Shown: positions 26,866 to 35,416 of the stretch, one piece after another
How the letters are laid out: every line of letters starts with the position of its first letter
Position numbering within the stretch: the stretch's first letter is position 1
Source of the DNA: Haloarcula halobia
GTDB taxonomy: Archaea > Halobacteriota > Halobacteria > Halobacteriales > Haloarculaceae
NCBI RefSeq assembly: GCF_029338255.1
Contig: NZ_CP119787.1
Location: forward strand, 806,001 to 870,000
DNA length: 64,000 bases
Direction of reading: 5' to 3'
Program-made: the position numbers and the translations under genes
The notes under the pieces: model-generated
The model's database searches: none
The model's input: only the letters and a program-made list of their open reading frames with translations
Told to the model about the DNA's origin: nothing

Positions 26866-28161
26866 TCACCCGCGCCAGGCCGCCCACTCGCGGTGGGCCG
26901 CGGCGACGATCGCCACGTCCGCGCCGTCCAGTTCGCCCTGCTCGGTGAGGACCCCCGTCACCGCGTCGGCCGGCGTCACGTCGAAGGTCGGGTTCGCCAC
27001 CGCGAGGTCGGCGTCGCCGTCGTACACCTCGCCGGCACCGCGCGGTTCCAGGTCGTAGTCGGCCGTCGCCGCCACCTTGTCGCTGGCGGCCACGACGTAG
27101 ACGTCGATGCCGTCGTGGGCGGCCGCAAGCGCGGCCGCCCGGGTCCCGGCCTTGTTGACCACGTGGCCGTCCGGGAGGACCCGGTCGGCGCCGACGAGCA
27201 GCGCGCCGGCGTCCCAGTCGGCGAGTTCGAAGGCGAACGCGGCGTCCGTGGTCAGCGTCACGTCGTGGCCGTCGGCCAGCGACGCGGCGACGCCGACGCC
27301 CTCGCCGCCCGGCCGGGACTCGGCGACCAGGACGCCCTCGGTGTCGGCCCGGCGAATCGCGTCCGCGACGGTCCCCGACCGGGAGAGCGTCGCCACCCTG
27401 TCGGGCAGTCGCTCGGCGGCCAGCGTGGCGGCGTCGGCGTCGGCCTCGATCGACTGCTCGATAGCCCCCGTCGCGGCGTGTTCGAGGGCGGCGAGGGTAC
27501 GCTCGTCGCTGGCGGCGACCACGGCCCGGTTCACGCGGTTCGCGACGACGGCCATCGACGGACGGGCGTCCAGCAGGCGCCCGGCCAGGTCGGTCAGGGC
27601 CGCCCAGTCGTCGCCGGTCCGCTCTGCGGTCTCCAGGTCGTCCCAGTGCCCCGCGACCGCCAGGGCGGCCTCGTCTCGGAGCACCTCGAGCGCGCGCAGC
27701 GAGAGCCAGGCCGACCCGTGGGCCGTGTCGTCGCGGACCGTCGCGACGCGGGGCCGCACCCGGTCGTAGGAGGTCCACAGGCGCGGGACCGTCTCGCGGC
27801 GGCGTATCTCGGGCGGGGCGACCCACGCGACCTCGGTCGTCTCCTCGTTCGTCGTCACGGCCCGCGAGGCACAGTCGAAGAGGAACGGGTGGACGACCCA
27901 CCGGGTCCCGCGCCCTTCGTCCGCGACCGGGAACGCCTCGCCGGCGCGCACGAGCGTCACCGCGTGGGCCAGCCCGACCTCCTCGGCGATCTCGGCGCGC
28001 GCGGCCGTCTCCGGGTCGCGGTCGCGTCCCGCGTCGTCGGCGACGTGGCCCGCGACCCCACCCCACTGGCCCCGGTAGGACCCGACGGCGTCGCTCCGGC
28101 ACAGGAGCAGTACCTCGCCCGCGTTCCGCAGGAAGCAGGTGACGACGTGCCGTTCGTCCAT
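26866..28161 (-). CDS. Nudix hydrolase fused to an IF2B-like domain
   Basis: A 431-residue fusion. Residues 1-~150 are a Nudix domain; the Nudix box (GHVADDAGRDRDPETA, then AEIAEEVGL) has an insertion after the first Gly, and the conserved Arg before the first Glu of the REUxEE part is Ala. Residues ~165-431 are an eIF2B-alpha/ribose-1,5-bisphosphate isomerase-type domain (RPSMAVVANRVNRAV, ESRPGGEGVGVAASLADG, LLVGADRVLPDGHVVNKAGT). The NKxGT motif and the Asp in GADRV are typical of active sugar-phosphate isomerases of this superfamily. A role in nucleotide or ribose-phosphate turnover is plausible; translation initiation is less likely for a Nudix fusion. It is 37 bp downstream of an aminotransferase gene on the same strand. 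Confidence 0.85.
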   Translation of the reverse strand: MDERHVVTCFLRNAGEVLLLCRSDAVGSYRGQWGGVAGHVADDAGRDRDPETAARAEIAEEVGLAHAVTLVRAGEAFPVADEGRGTRWVVHPFLFDCASRAVTTNEETTEVAWVAPPEIRRRETVPRLWTSYDRVRPRVATVRDDTAHGSAWLSLRALEVLRDEAALAVAGHWDDLETAERTGDDWAALTDLAGRLLDARPSMAVVANRVNRAVVAASDERTLAALEHAATGAIEQSIEADADAATLAAERLPDRVATLSRSGTVADAIRRADTEGVLVAESRPGGEGVGVAASLADGHDVTLTTDAAFAFELADWDAGALLVGADRVLPDGHVVNKAGTRAAALAAAHDGIDVYVVAASDKVAATADYDLEPRGAGEVYDGDADLAVANPTFDVTPADAVTGVLTEQGELDGADVAIVAAAHREWAAWRG

Positions 28162-28198
28162 ACTCGACCGTCGCGCGCCCGGACAATGAGCGTGGGGG

Positions 28199-29302
28199 CT
28201 ACACCCGCTCGAGCAGGGCGTCGACGTCCTCGCGGGTGTTGAACACGTGGACCGACGCGCGGACGACGTCGGGGTGGGGCAGCGACCGGGCGACGATGCC
28301 GTCCTCGGCGAGGCGCTCGACGGTCGCCGCGGGGTCCTCGGCAGTAAACGAGACGAGGCCGGATTCGTACTCCCGTGGGCTCACCAGACGGTCGCCCAGT
28401 CCCGCCTTGAGCCGGTCGGTCAGGTCGGCGACGCGGGACTGGACGGTGTCGAGACCGACCGCCTCGATGGTCTCGATTGCCTCGGCCAGCGCGGCGTACG
28501 GGGCGGGCTGGGTCGTCCCGACCTCGAAGCGGCGGGCGCCCGCGTGGTAGGTGTAGTCGGGCGCGGTGGGGTCGGTGACGCTCCGGTAGCCGATGCGGCG
28601 CGGGCGCAACCGGTCGTGGGCCGCGGGGTCGACGTAGAGGACGCCGCTGCCCCACACCCCCAGCAGCCACTTGTGGCCCGCCATCGCGACGAAGTCCGCG
28701 CCCCACTCGGTGACGTCGACCGGGTGCTGGCCGAGCGACTGGACGGCGTCGACGAGCACCTGCGCGCCGGCGTCGTGGGCGATATCGACCACCTCGCCGA
28801 CCGGCAGGCGCGTCCCGTGGGTCCAGGTGAGCGAGCTCAGCGAGACCAGGCGCGCGTCGGCCACCGTCGCCTTCACCTCGTCTATGTCCAGCCGGCCGTC
28901 CTCGGTCTCTATGACCCGCACCTCCACGTCGTGCGTGTCGGCCAGGCGGTCCCACGGGAGCGTCCCGGCGGGGTGTTCCAGGTCGGTCCGGACGACCACG
29001 TCGCCCGGTTGCCAGTCGATGGCACAGGCCACGAGGTTGACCCCGTCGGCCGTGCTCCGGGTCAGCGCGACGTCTTCGGGGGCGGCGCCGACGTGGCCCG
29101 CGACGACCTCCCGGGCGGCGGCCAGCTCGCTCCAGGCGACGTCGTAGGGCCCCTGCCCGGCCGGGGCCTCGAAGGCGTGATGCTCCAGGAAGTCGGTCGC
29201 GGCACCCACCACGTTGCGGGGACTCGGGCCGCTCGCGCCCGTGTTGAAGTACGTACACCGCTCCAGTGCCGGTATCGACGCGCGGAGTTCCGCTGGGTCC
29301 AT
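28199..29302 (-). CDS. Class V aminotransferase (cysteine desulfurase-like fold)
   Basis: A 367-residue PLP enzyme of fold type I, class V. It begins TYFNTGASGPSPRNVVGA, has ALTRSTADGVNLVA near residue 86 (cofactor phosphate side), VDAVQSLGQHPVDV with the Asp that contacts the PLP pyridine nitrogen, and the Schiff-base Lys in FVAMAGHKWLLGVWG. The C-terminal small domain holds FEVGTTQPAPYAAL. The active-site Cys loop of true SufS/IscS is not evident (the corresponding loop has PHPDVVRASVH), so a role in Fe-S sulfur mobilisation is uncertain. It may be an aminotransferase or lyase such as a kynureninase- or isopenicillin epimerase-like enzyme. Divergent from the metal transporter operon. Confidence 0.87.
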   Translation of the reverse strand: MDPAELRASIPALERCTYFNTGASGPSPRNVVGAATDFLEHHAFEAPAGQGPYDVAWSELAAAREVVAGHVGAAPEDVALTRSTADGVNLVACAIDWQPGDVVVRTDLEHPAGTLPWDRLADTHDVEVRVIETEDGRLDIDEVKATVADARLVSLSSLTWTHGTRLPVGEVVDIAHDAGAQVLVDAVQSLGQHPVDVTEWGADFVAMAGHKWLLGVWGSGVLYVDPAAHDRLRPRRIGYRSVTDPTAPDYTYHAGARRFEVGTTQPAPYAALAEAIETIEAVGLDTVQSRVADLTDRLKAGLGDRLVSPREYESGLVSFTAEDPAATVERLAEDGIVARSLPHPDVVRASVHVFNTREDVDALLERV

Positions 29303-29370
29303 ACGCCACGTACGGGCACCGGCGTCTTGAGGACTGTGCCACCGACGGCGAGGCTCCTGCCGGGACGGTG

Positions 29371-29388
29371 GATTAGATCAGTCTAATC
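29371..29388. promoter_or_regulatory. DtxR/SirR-type palindrome before the metal ABC operon
   Basis: Perfect 7-bp arms GATTAGA-tcag-TCTAATC. The half-sites TTAG/CTAA are those of DtxR-family operators (MntR, IdeR, SirR). It lies about 20 bp upstream of the operon's TATA box and between divergent genes. Confidence 0.65.
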
Positions 29389-29406
29389 TCATACTTAGAG
29401 CAGAAC

Positions 29407-29415
29407 TATTAATTA
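29407..29415 (+). promoter_or_regulatory. TATA box of the metal ABC operon
   Basis: The stretch tattaatta lies 23-31 nt upstream of ATG 29438. Confidence 0.55.
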
Positions 29416-29437
29416 CTTCGCCGTAGTCTATCAGGCA

Positions 29438-30508
29438 ATGACGACTCCCGATACGCGGTCCGGACCCGACAGACGACTCTCGCGCCGACAGGCACTCGCC
29501 GCCGGCGGCTCGCTGCTCGCCGGCGCCGTCGCCGGCTGTGTCGGCGACAGCTCCGGTGGCGGGCGGACGACGAGCGACGAGTCGGGCCCCGTCGCCGTCG
29601 CCTCCTTTTTCAGCTTCTACGATTTCGCCCGGACGATCGCACGCGACACGCCAATCGAGGTGCGCAACCTCGTCCCGACGGGCCTGCACGGGCACGGCTG
29701 GGAGCCCAACGCGAGCATCACGCGCGACATCATCGAGGCGGACGCGTTCATCCACGTCGGGCCGGACTTCCAGCCGTGGGCCGACCGCGCCATCCAGACG
29801 CTCGAGGACGACGACGCCGAGACCATGACCATCAACGTCCGCGAGGGCGTCGAACTGGTCGACCTGGCGGCGAGTCTGGACCCCGAGGAGGAGGGTGTCG
29901 GTGAGGGCCGCGGGAAGGACCCGCACTTCTGGCTCGACCCGCTGCGCGCGAAGCAGTCCGTCGACAACATCACCGCGGGACTGGTCGAACTCGCGCCCGA
30001 CCACGAGGCGACGCTGCGCGAGAACGCCGCGACGTACAAGTCGGACGTGCTCGACCGTATCGACGCCGACTACCGGCGCATCTTCGAGGCCGCCGACCGC
30101 GACGTCGTCCAGCTGGCGGCTCACAACGCCTTCCAGTACGTCGGTGTGAGGTACGGCGTCCGGATGCGCCCGCTCGTCGTCAACCTCGCCGCCAGCGGCG
30201 ACGTCCGCCCGTCGGACATCACCGAGGCAAAGCGGGTCATCGACGAGAACGACATCCGCTACATCGGCGCGGCCGTCTTCGAGACGCGCCGACCGGCCCA
30301 GCAGCTGCTGGCCGAGACGGCCGTCGAGGCCTACTACCCCGTCACGCCCTACGCGGGCGTCCGCGAGGACTGGGTCGAGCGTGGCTGGGGGTACGAGGAC
30401 ATCGCCGACAACGTCAACATGCCCACCTTCGAGGTCGTCCTGGGCAACACGGCGCCCGAGGATGTCGGCATCGACGGCTGGAACGAACGGTGGCGGAACT
30501 TCGAATGA
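29438..30508 (+). CDS. Mn/Zn ABC transporter substrate-binding lipoprotein
   Basis: A 356-residue cluster A-I solute-binding protein (ZnuA/MntA/PsaA type). The N-terminus is a Tat lipoprotein signal (SRRQALAAGG, lipobox GAVAGC). Probable metal ligands are His in LVPTGLHGHGWEPN, His in KDPHFWLDP, His in QLAAHNAFQYVGVRYG, and an acidic residue near AAVFETRRPAQQL. It lacks the long His-rich loop typical of zinc-specific ZnuA. With the DtxR-like operator upstream this favours manganese. In Halobacterium the DtxR-family regulator SirR controls a related Mn transporter. The stop overlaps the next gene by ATGA. Confidence 0.9.
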   Translation: MTTPDTRSGPDRRLSRRQALAAGGSLLAGAVAGCVGDSSGGGRTTSDESGPVAVASFFSFYDFARTIARDTPIEVRNLVPTGLHGHGWEPNASITRDIIEADAFIHVGPDFQPWADRAIQTLEDDDAETMTINVREGVELVDLAASLDPEEEGVGEGRGKDPHFWLDPLRAKQSVDNITAGLVELAPDHEATLRENAATYKSDVLDRIDADYRRIFEAADRDVVQLAAHNAFQYVGVRYGVRMRPLVVNLAASGDVRPSDITEAKRVIDENDIRYIGAAVFETRRPAQQLLAETAVEAYYPVTPYAGVREDWVERGWGYEDIADNVNMPTFEVVLGNTAPEDVGIDGWNERWRNFE

Positions 30509-31251
30509 CCGACCCCGACGCTCCGGTCGCCGAACTCGACGGCGTGTCCTTTGGCTACACGGCCACGCCCGTCGTCGAGGACGTCTCGCTGCGCATCGAT
30601 CCGGGCGAGTACGTCGCCGTCGTCGGCCCGAACGGCTCCGGGAAGTCGACCCTGATGCGATTGCTGCTCGGCCTGAAACGGCCGGATTCGGGAGATGCGC
30701 GGCTGTTCGGCGAGCCGGCCCACCGGTTCGACGACGGGGCGCGCATCGGCTACGTCGCCCAGGAGGCCAGCGCCTCGAAGGAGATGCCCATCACGGTCCG
30801 GGAGGTCGTGAAGATGGGGCGGTTCCCCCACGTCGGGTTCGGGCGCCTCTCGAAAGACGACGCCCGCATCGTCGACCGGGCGCTCGAGACCGTCGGGATG
30901 GCCGCCTTCGCCGACCGCCGGGTGACCCAGCTCTCGGGCGGGCAGCGCCAGCGGACCTTTATCGCCCGGGCGCTCGCCGGCGAGGCGGACCTGCTCGTGC
31001 TGGACGAACCGACCGTCGGCGTCGACGCCGAGTCGGTCGCGGCGTTCTACGACCTGCTGGACTCGCTGCACGACGACGGTATCACCATCCTGCTCATCGA
31101 ACACGACCTGCGCGCGGTCACGGACCACGCCGAGCGGGTGGTCTGTCTCAACCGCGAGGTCTACTTCGACGGGCCCACCGCCGAGTTCGTCGACAGCGAC
31201 GCGCTGGCCCGCGCGTTCGGCACGGCGATGGCCGTCGGCGGTGATGCCTGA
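30505..31251 (+). CDS. Mn/Zn ABC transporter ATP-binding protein
   Basis: A 248-residue ABC ATPase of the ZnuC/MntB type. Walker A is GPNGSGKST, the Q-loop IGYVAQEAS, the signature LSGGQRQRTFIARALAG, Walker B LLVLDEPTVGVD and the H-loop LLIEHDLRAVTDHA. A GTG at 30490 gives a five-codon longer form, but ATG 30505 overlaps the preceding stop as ATGA and is preferred. The 3' end overlaps the permease start by one base (TGATG). It energises uptake of the metal bound by the upstream lipoprotein. Confidence 0.93.
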   Translation: MTDPDAPVAELDGVSFGYTATPVVEDVSLRIDPGEYVAVVGPNGSGKSTLMRLLLGLKRPDSGDARLFGEPAHRFDDGARIGYVAQEASASKEMPITVREVVKMGRFPHVGFGRLSKDDARIVDRALETVGMAAFADRRVTQLSGGQRQRTFIARALAGEADLLVLDEPTVGVDAESVAAFYDLLDSLHDDGITILLIEHDLRAVTDHAERVVCLNREVYFDGPTAEFVDSDALARAFGTAMAVGGDA

Positions 31252-32258
31252 TGAGCCTCCTGCTCGTCGCACTCCAGTCGAGCCCGCTCGATTCGGTCCT
31301 CTGGCCCCTGTACCTGCTGCTGGAGCTGTGGACGGACCTGCTGTTCTGGGTCGCCGGCGTGACGGGGCTGGAGCTGCTCCAGTACCGCTTCATGCACCGC
31401 GCCATCCTCGTCGGGCTCTGCATCGGCGTGATGGCGCCGCTCATCGGGACCTTCCTGGTCCACCGGCAACTGGCGCTCATCGGCGACGCGCTCGCCCACA
31501 CCGCCTTCGCGGGCGTCGCCGTCGGCCTCTTTCTCAACGGCGTCTTCAGCCTCGGCGTCTCGCCGTATCTGACGGCCGTGGTCGTCGCGATGCTGGCGGC
31601 GCTGCTCATCGAACTCATCTCCGAGGCGACCGACGCCTACAACGACGTCTCGATGGCCATCGTCCTCTCGACGGGGTTCGCGCTGGGGACCGTCCTCATC
31701 AGCCTCAACGCCGGCGGGTTGGCGGTCGGCATCAACCAGTTCCTCTTTGGCAACCTCTCGACGGTGTCGATGGAGAACGCCGCCATCCTGCTCGTCCTCT
31801 TTACCGTCATCGTCGTGACCGTCGCGGTCACCCGCAACCAGCTGCTCTATGTCACCTTCGACGAGACGGCCGCGGCCGTCTCCGGGCTCTCGGTCGGCTG
31901 GTACAACCGCATCATGGTGATGCTCACCGCGCTGGTCGTCGTCGGCGCGATGCAGATCATGGGCGTCATCCTGGTCGCCGCGATGCTGGTCGTCCCCGTC
32001 GCCGGCGCGGCCCAGGTCTCCCGCAGCTTCTCCCAGTCACTGCTGGTCTCGGTCGTCCTCGCCGAACTCGCGGTCCTGCTGGGCATCGGCGTCTCGTACT
32101 ACGGCGGGGCGACAGCCGGGGGCGTCATCGTCCTCGTGGCCGTCGCAATCTACGTCCTCGCCGTGGTCGTCGGGAAGGTACAGACGGCCGTCGGCGACGA
32201 TTCGGTCGCCGAGGTCGGGCACATCTCCGCCGAGGACGCGGATTCGACCGCCGACTGA
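31251..32258 (+). CDS. Mn/Zn ABC transporter permease
   Basis: A 335-residue membrane protein of the ABC-3 family (ZnuB/MntC). It has about nine hydrophobic helices, including ILVGLCIGVMAPLIGTFLV and the conserved segment RQLALIGDALAHTAFAGVAV, whose Gly-Asp-x-x-x-His pattern is the family hallmark. An extra N-terminal helix (residues ~12-35) is longer than in bacterial ZnuB. The C-terminus is acidic and cytoplasmic. The start overlaps the ATPase stop (TGATG). Last gene of the operon, convergent with the fluoride channel genes 5 bp away. Confidence 0.92.
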   Translation: MSLLLVALQSSPLDSVLWPLYLLLELWTDLLFWVAGVTGLELLQYRFMHRAILVGLCIGVMAPLIGTFLVHRQLALIGDALAHTAFAGVAVGLFLNGVFSLGVSPYLTAVVVAMLAALLIELISEATDAYNDVSMAIVLSTGFALGTVLISLNAGGLAVGINQFLFGNLSTVSMENAAILLVLFTVIVVTVAVTRNQLLYVTFDETAAAVSGLSVGWYNRIMVMLTALVVVGAMQIMGVILVAAMLVVPVAGAAQVSRSFSQSLLVSVVLAELAVLLGIGVSYYGGATAGGVIVLVAVAIYVLAVVVGKVQTAVGDDSVAEVGHISAEDADSTAD

Positions 32259-32263
32259 CTCTC

Positions 32264-32620
32264 CTACCACAGGACGACGGCGATTGCCCCGCCGGCTGTG
32301 ACCCCGACCAGCGCCGCGAGCAGCGTCCCGCTGGCGTACAGGCCCGCCGCCCGCGGGTGGCCGAGTTCGGCCAGGCGAACCGTCTCGAAGGCGAACGACG
32401 AGAACGTCGTGAACGCGCCACAGAACCCCGTCCCGACGACCAGCAGGGCACTCTCGTCGATCGGTGTGGCGACCAGCGCGCCCAGCAGGACGCTCCCGAG
32501 GACGTTCACAGCCAGCGTGTCGGCCCGGTCGCGTTCCAGGCGTGTGCCCACGAGGTGGCGTCCGAGCGCGCCCGCGACGCCGCCCGCCCCGACCAGTAGC
32601 AGGGGGTTCACGACAGCCAC
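32264..32620 (-). CDS. crcB: Fluoride channel subunit, CrcB/Fluc family
   Basis: A 118-residue protein with four membrane helices. The hallmarks are GGVAGALGRHLVG in helix 1, NVLGSVLLGAL in helix 2 (the Asn of the pore), and GTGFCGAFTTFSSFAFE in helix 3, which carries the central Na+ site and the phenylalanine box. Fluc channels are dual-topology dimers that export fluoride. It is preceded on the same strand by a second crcB with a 13-bp overlap, which fits a heterodimeric pair of fixed opposite topologies. Confidence 0.93.
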   Translation of the reverse strand: MAVVNPLLLVGAGGVAGALGRHLVGTRLERDRADTLAVNVLGSVLLGALVATPIDESALLVVGTGFCGAFTTFSSFAFETVRLAELGHPRAAGLYASGTLLAALVGVTAGGAIAVVLW

Positions 32621-33003
32621 CTCGCGACGAGTCGGCCTCCGACGACGGCAAGGAAGGCCAGCGCGTAGTTCGCGGCGACGTTCCCGACCGCCAAGGCCGG
32701 CGCCAGGTCGCTGGTCTGGACGGCGAAGGTGCTGTAGGTGGTAAACGAGGAGAGAAAGCCCGTCCCGAGCACCAGCCGGGTCTCCGCCGACAGCGTGTCG
32801 GCCAGGTGGGCCTCGTACAGCAGGACCCCCAGCGCGAAGCTCCCCAGGACGTTGACGGCCAGCGTCCCGACGACGGCACCCTCGACTACCCCCAGGCCGG
32901 GTGCCGAGACCGACACCGCGTGGCGCAGGACGGCCCCCACGAACCCGCCGACGGCCACGAGCAAGAGCGGTTCGGCCCGCGAGAGGGTGTGTGACTCGCT
33001 CAT
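32608..33003 (-). CDS. crcB: Fluoride channel subunit, CrcB/Fluc family (second copy)
   Basis: A 131-residue Fluc protein. It has the same hallmarks as its neighbour: GGFVGAVLRHAV, NVLGSFALGVLLY and GTGFLSSFTTYSTFAVQ. ATG 33003 (MSESHTLSRAEP) is chosen over an in-frame start at 33075 because the extra residues are basic and not conserved-looking. The 3' end overlaps the next crcB by 13 bp. I did not recognise a fluoride riboswitch in the 28-nt gap upstream or inside the preceding gene. Confidence 0.92.
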   Translation of the reverse strand: MSESHTLSRAEPLLLVAVGGFVGAVLRHAVSVSAPGLGVVEGAVVGTLAVNVLGSFALGVLLYEAHLADTLSAETRLVLGTGFLSSFTTYSTFAVQTSDLAPALAVGNVAANYALAFLAVVGGRLVARWLS

Positions 33004-33031
33004 TGCTGGGGACACAGCCGCGCGGTATTCG

Positions 33032-34111
33032 TCAGTTGCGGTCGGTCGCCGCTCGGGCCGACGGGCGGCCGTCACCGTCGGTGAGTGCGGACGCGCAGGG
33101 ACTCTCGCCCTCGTGTGGGGTCTCGCGCTCGCGAACCCGGACGGTGTGCGCCGATTCGGTGGCGTCGTCGACGACCAGCGCCGTCCCCGTCTCCGCCGGC
33201 AGACCCGCCGATAGGCCCTCGGCCAGGTAGGTCGGTCGCGCCGCTGCCAGCGCGTCGAGGTCCGCCCGACTCGTCAGGTGGTGCGCGACCAGCAGGTCGG
33301 CCTGCGAGACGGCGACGGCCGGGAGCGCGCTGGGTCGCTGCGTCGCCAGCCAGCAGCTGACGCCGGGCTGGCGCCCTCTGGTGACCAGGCGCCGGAGTGG
33401 GCGGGCCGCGGCACCGTCGGTGAACGCGTGGGCCTCGTCGACGAGCAGCCAGGGCAAACGGTCGGTGGCATCGGCGACCCGGGCGTCGTAGAGGACGGTG
33501 GCGACGGCCGCGAGGACCGCGCCGGCCGGGCCGCTGTGGAGGCCGGTCAGGTCCAGGACGGTCACCTCGTCGGCACACAGCCCCCCGGCGCCCAGCCCGT
33601 CGGGGTCGAAGACGTCCCAGGACGCCGCCAGGTCGAGGTGGTTCGCCGCCGCCCGGCGAGCGGACGGGGCGGCGTCGCTCGCGGAGACCCACTCCCGCAT
33701 CGCCGCGAGCGTCGCACACTCGCTGGCGGCCTGCCAGACGAGCGCGCCGGCGCCGCCGTCGGGCGCCAGGTCGAGGACGGTACACCACTGGCGTGGGCCG
33801 AGGCTGTCTGCCCGAACCTGCGGGTCGACCCGGCGTGCCTCGATGTGCGGCTCCGCGCCGGCGAGCCCGCCGAAGGCGCCCATCGGGTCGGCGACTACCG
33901 GCGTCACCCCCTCGGCCGCGGCCAGCCCCTCCAGCAGGACCCCGAGCGTGTAGGACTTTCCGGTGCCGCGCTTGCCGACGACCAGTCCCAGGTGTGGCCG
34001 GTCGACGTCGAGTGTTACGCGTGCCCCGTGACTTCCGTCTCGCGCCCGGTACCGCCCCAGCGGGGCGACCGGCCCGTCCCCGCGTCCCGTCTCGCGTCCG
34101 ATGACGACCAT
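33032..34111 (-). CDS. HerA/VirB4-like ATPase, single-domain
   Basis: A 359-residue P-loop ATPase of the HerA/FtsK superclade. It has an N-terminal beta-barrel-like start (LGRYRARDG), Walker A GKRGTGKS at residues 46-53, Walker B PWLLVDEAHAF, and a sensor region RGRQPGVSCWLATQRPSALP that is typical of HerA-like proteins, with Q in ATQRP. At ~360 residues it is shorter than HerA proper (500+) and lacks the HAS barrel of NurA-linked HerA. No nurA is nearby. It lies 28 bp upstream of the crcB pair on the same strand. Substrate and partner unknown; the original frame extends to 34582, but ATG 34111 begins the conserved part. Confidence 0.8.
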   Translation of the reverse strand: MVVIGRETGRGDGPVAPLGRYRARDGSHGARVTLDVDRPHLGLVVGKRGTGKSYTLGVLLEGLAAAEGVTPVVADPMGAFGGLAGAEPHIEARRVDPQVRADSLGPRQWCTVLDLAPDGGAGALVWQAASECATLAAMREWVSASDAAPSARRAAANHLDLAASWDVFDPDGLGAGGLCADEVTVLDLTGLHSGPAGAVLAAVATVLYDARVADATDRLPWLLVDEAHAFTDGAAARPLRRLVTRGRQPGVSCWLATQRPSALPAVAVSQADLLVAHHLTSRADLDALAAARPTYLAEGLSAGLPAETGTALVVDDATESAHTVRVRERETPHEGESPCASALTDGDGRPSARAATDRN

Positions 34112-34187
34112 AGGGGGGCCTGGTCCCGTCCCGATACTTGAATCTCCGTCCGAGGGTTCAAGTAGGAACCCGGGCCCAGACCGGTCC

Positions 34188-34631
34188 ATGTTCGAGGCGC
34201 TGTGGCGCGACGACCGCGCCATCGAGGGACTGCCCATCAGACTGGTCATCGCGCTCGTCGTCGGCGTGGCCTGCCTGAGCGTGATGATGAGCACCATCTC
34301 CGGGATGGAGACGCTACAGGTCACCGAGGTCGACGTCGAACCCGTTCCGGAGGTGACCTCGCCGGGGTCACAGAACGTGACCGTCACCGTCGTCGACCCC
34401 GACGGGGGACCGGTCGCCGGGGCGACGGTGGTCGCAAAGAGCGGGACGGCGTCGCTCTCGGGGGTATCGACGGCCGAGACGAACGCCACCGGGACGGCGA
34501 CGCTCGCGCTGTCGCCCACGCTGGAGAAGAACCAGGGCGAGGGAACCGTCAGGTTCGACGTGAAACCGCCCGCGGGGAGCAACTACCGGGACGACCGGTC
34601 GAACACGGCGCTCCTGGTGGTCCGGTCGTGA
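34188..34631 (+). CDS. Membrane-anchored protein with one Ig-like domain
   Basis: A 147-residue protein. The N-terminal segment RDDRAIEGLPIRLVIALVVG, recurrent in haloarchaeal surface proteins, is followed by a membrane helix to about residue 37. The rest is extracytoplasmic: a PEVTSPGSQNVTVTVVDPDG linker and a carboxypeptidase-regulatory or big-Ig-like beta domain (GGPVAGATVVAKSG, then TATLALSPTLEKNQGEG). The N-terminus differs from the archaellin-type class III signal, so it is probably an uncleaved anchor. Divergent from the HerA-like gene. Function unknown. Confidence 0.75.
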   Translation: MFEALWRDDRAIEGLPIRLVIALVVGVACLSVMMSTISGMETLQVTEVDVEPVPEVTSPGSQNVTVTVVDPDGGPVAGATVVAKSGTASLSGVSTAETNATGTATLALSPTLEKNQGEGTVRFDVKPPAGSNYRDDRSNTALLVVRS

Positions 34632-34636
34632 CCGGA

Positions 34637-35368
34637 CTACCGGTCCCAGTCGATCCACTCCTGCTCCCAGCCGTTCCGGGACTGGGCCGACCGCCGGGCG
34701 TGTTCGCGGTCCTCGCGCCGCGTCCGGTTGCGCTCGACGGTGTCGGCCTGCTCGCCCTCGACGAGCATCGGTTTGAACGCGACGCTCCCCAGACGCTGGT
34801 CGACGCCGTCGGGCGTCACGATGGCGAGTGCCTGCTGGCTGGCTCCGAGCGGCATCACCAGCCGTCCGTCCGGCGACAGCTGCTCGCGCAGCGCTCGCGG
34901 CGGTTCGATGGCCGCCGCCTCCACCAGGATCCGGTCGTAGGGGGCGTACTCCGGGAGGCCGCCGGCACCGTCGCGACAGTCGACGAGCACACCCTCGTAG
35001 CCCGCCTCCGCGAGGTTCGAGCGCGCCTCGATGACCAGCCGCCGGGTGATGTCGATGGCCTGGACGTTGGCCGCGCCGACGTGTTCGGCGAGTACGGCGG
35101 CAGTGTAGCCCACGCCCGCCCCCACGACCAGCACCGTGTCGCTTGCGTCCGGGTCCAGCGCCTCGAGGAGCCGTGCGGCGGTGTTGGGTGCGAGCACGCG
35201 GGTGCCGAGGCGCTCGAACGGCCGGTCGGAGTAAGCCTGCTCCTCGCCGACGAACGCCTCGCGCGGCACCGCTCGCATCGCGGCCGAGAGCCAGTCGCTG
35301 TGCACGACGCCCTTGCTGTCGTGTTCCAGGCTCGCGACCATGTCGTCCCGCAGTACCGCCGGGTCCAT
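34637..35368 (-). CDS. PCMT-family methyltransferase, copy 1
   Basis: A 243-residue protein-L-isoaspartate O-methyltransferase-like protein. SAM motif I is VLVVGAGVGYTAAVLAEHVG and the acidic loop AIDITRRLVIEARSNL. The post-motif YDRILVEAAAIEPP replaces the canonical (I/V)xxTAA(C/A) with VEAAA. The Pcm substrate loop GxGQTIS..MVA is replaced by RLGTRVLAPNTAARLL. It therefore lies in the divergent PCMT subgroup and may not repair isoaspartate. A charged C-terminal tail (residues ~205-243) is extra. It is 48 bp downstream of the canonical pcm gene on the same strand. Confidence 0.8.
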   Translation of the reverse strand: MDPAVLRDDMVASLEHDSKGVVHSDWLSAAMRAVPREAFVGEEQAYSDRPFERLGTRVLAPNTAARLLEALDPDASDTVLVVGAGVGYTAAVLAEHVGAANVQAIDITRRLVIEARSNLAEAGYEGVLVDCRDGAGGLPEYAPYDRILVEAAAIEPPRALREQLSPDGRLVMPLGASQQALAIVTPDGVDQRLGSVAFKPMLVEGEQADTVERNRTRREDREHARRSAQSRNGWEQEWIDWDR

Positions 35369-35416
35369 GACTGAATGTTCGACCGGAACTATATCAATGA
35401 CGCGCCCACTGGGGCG

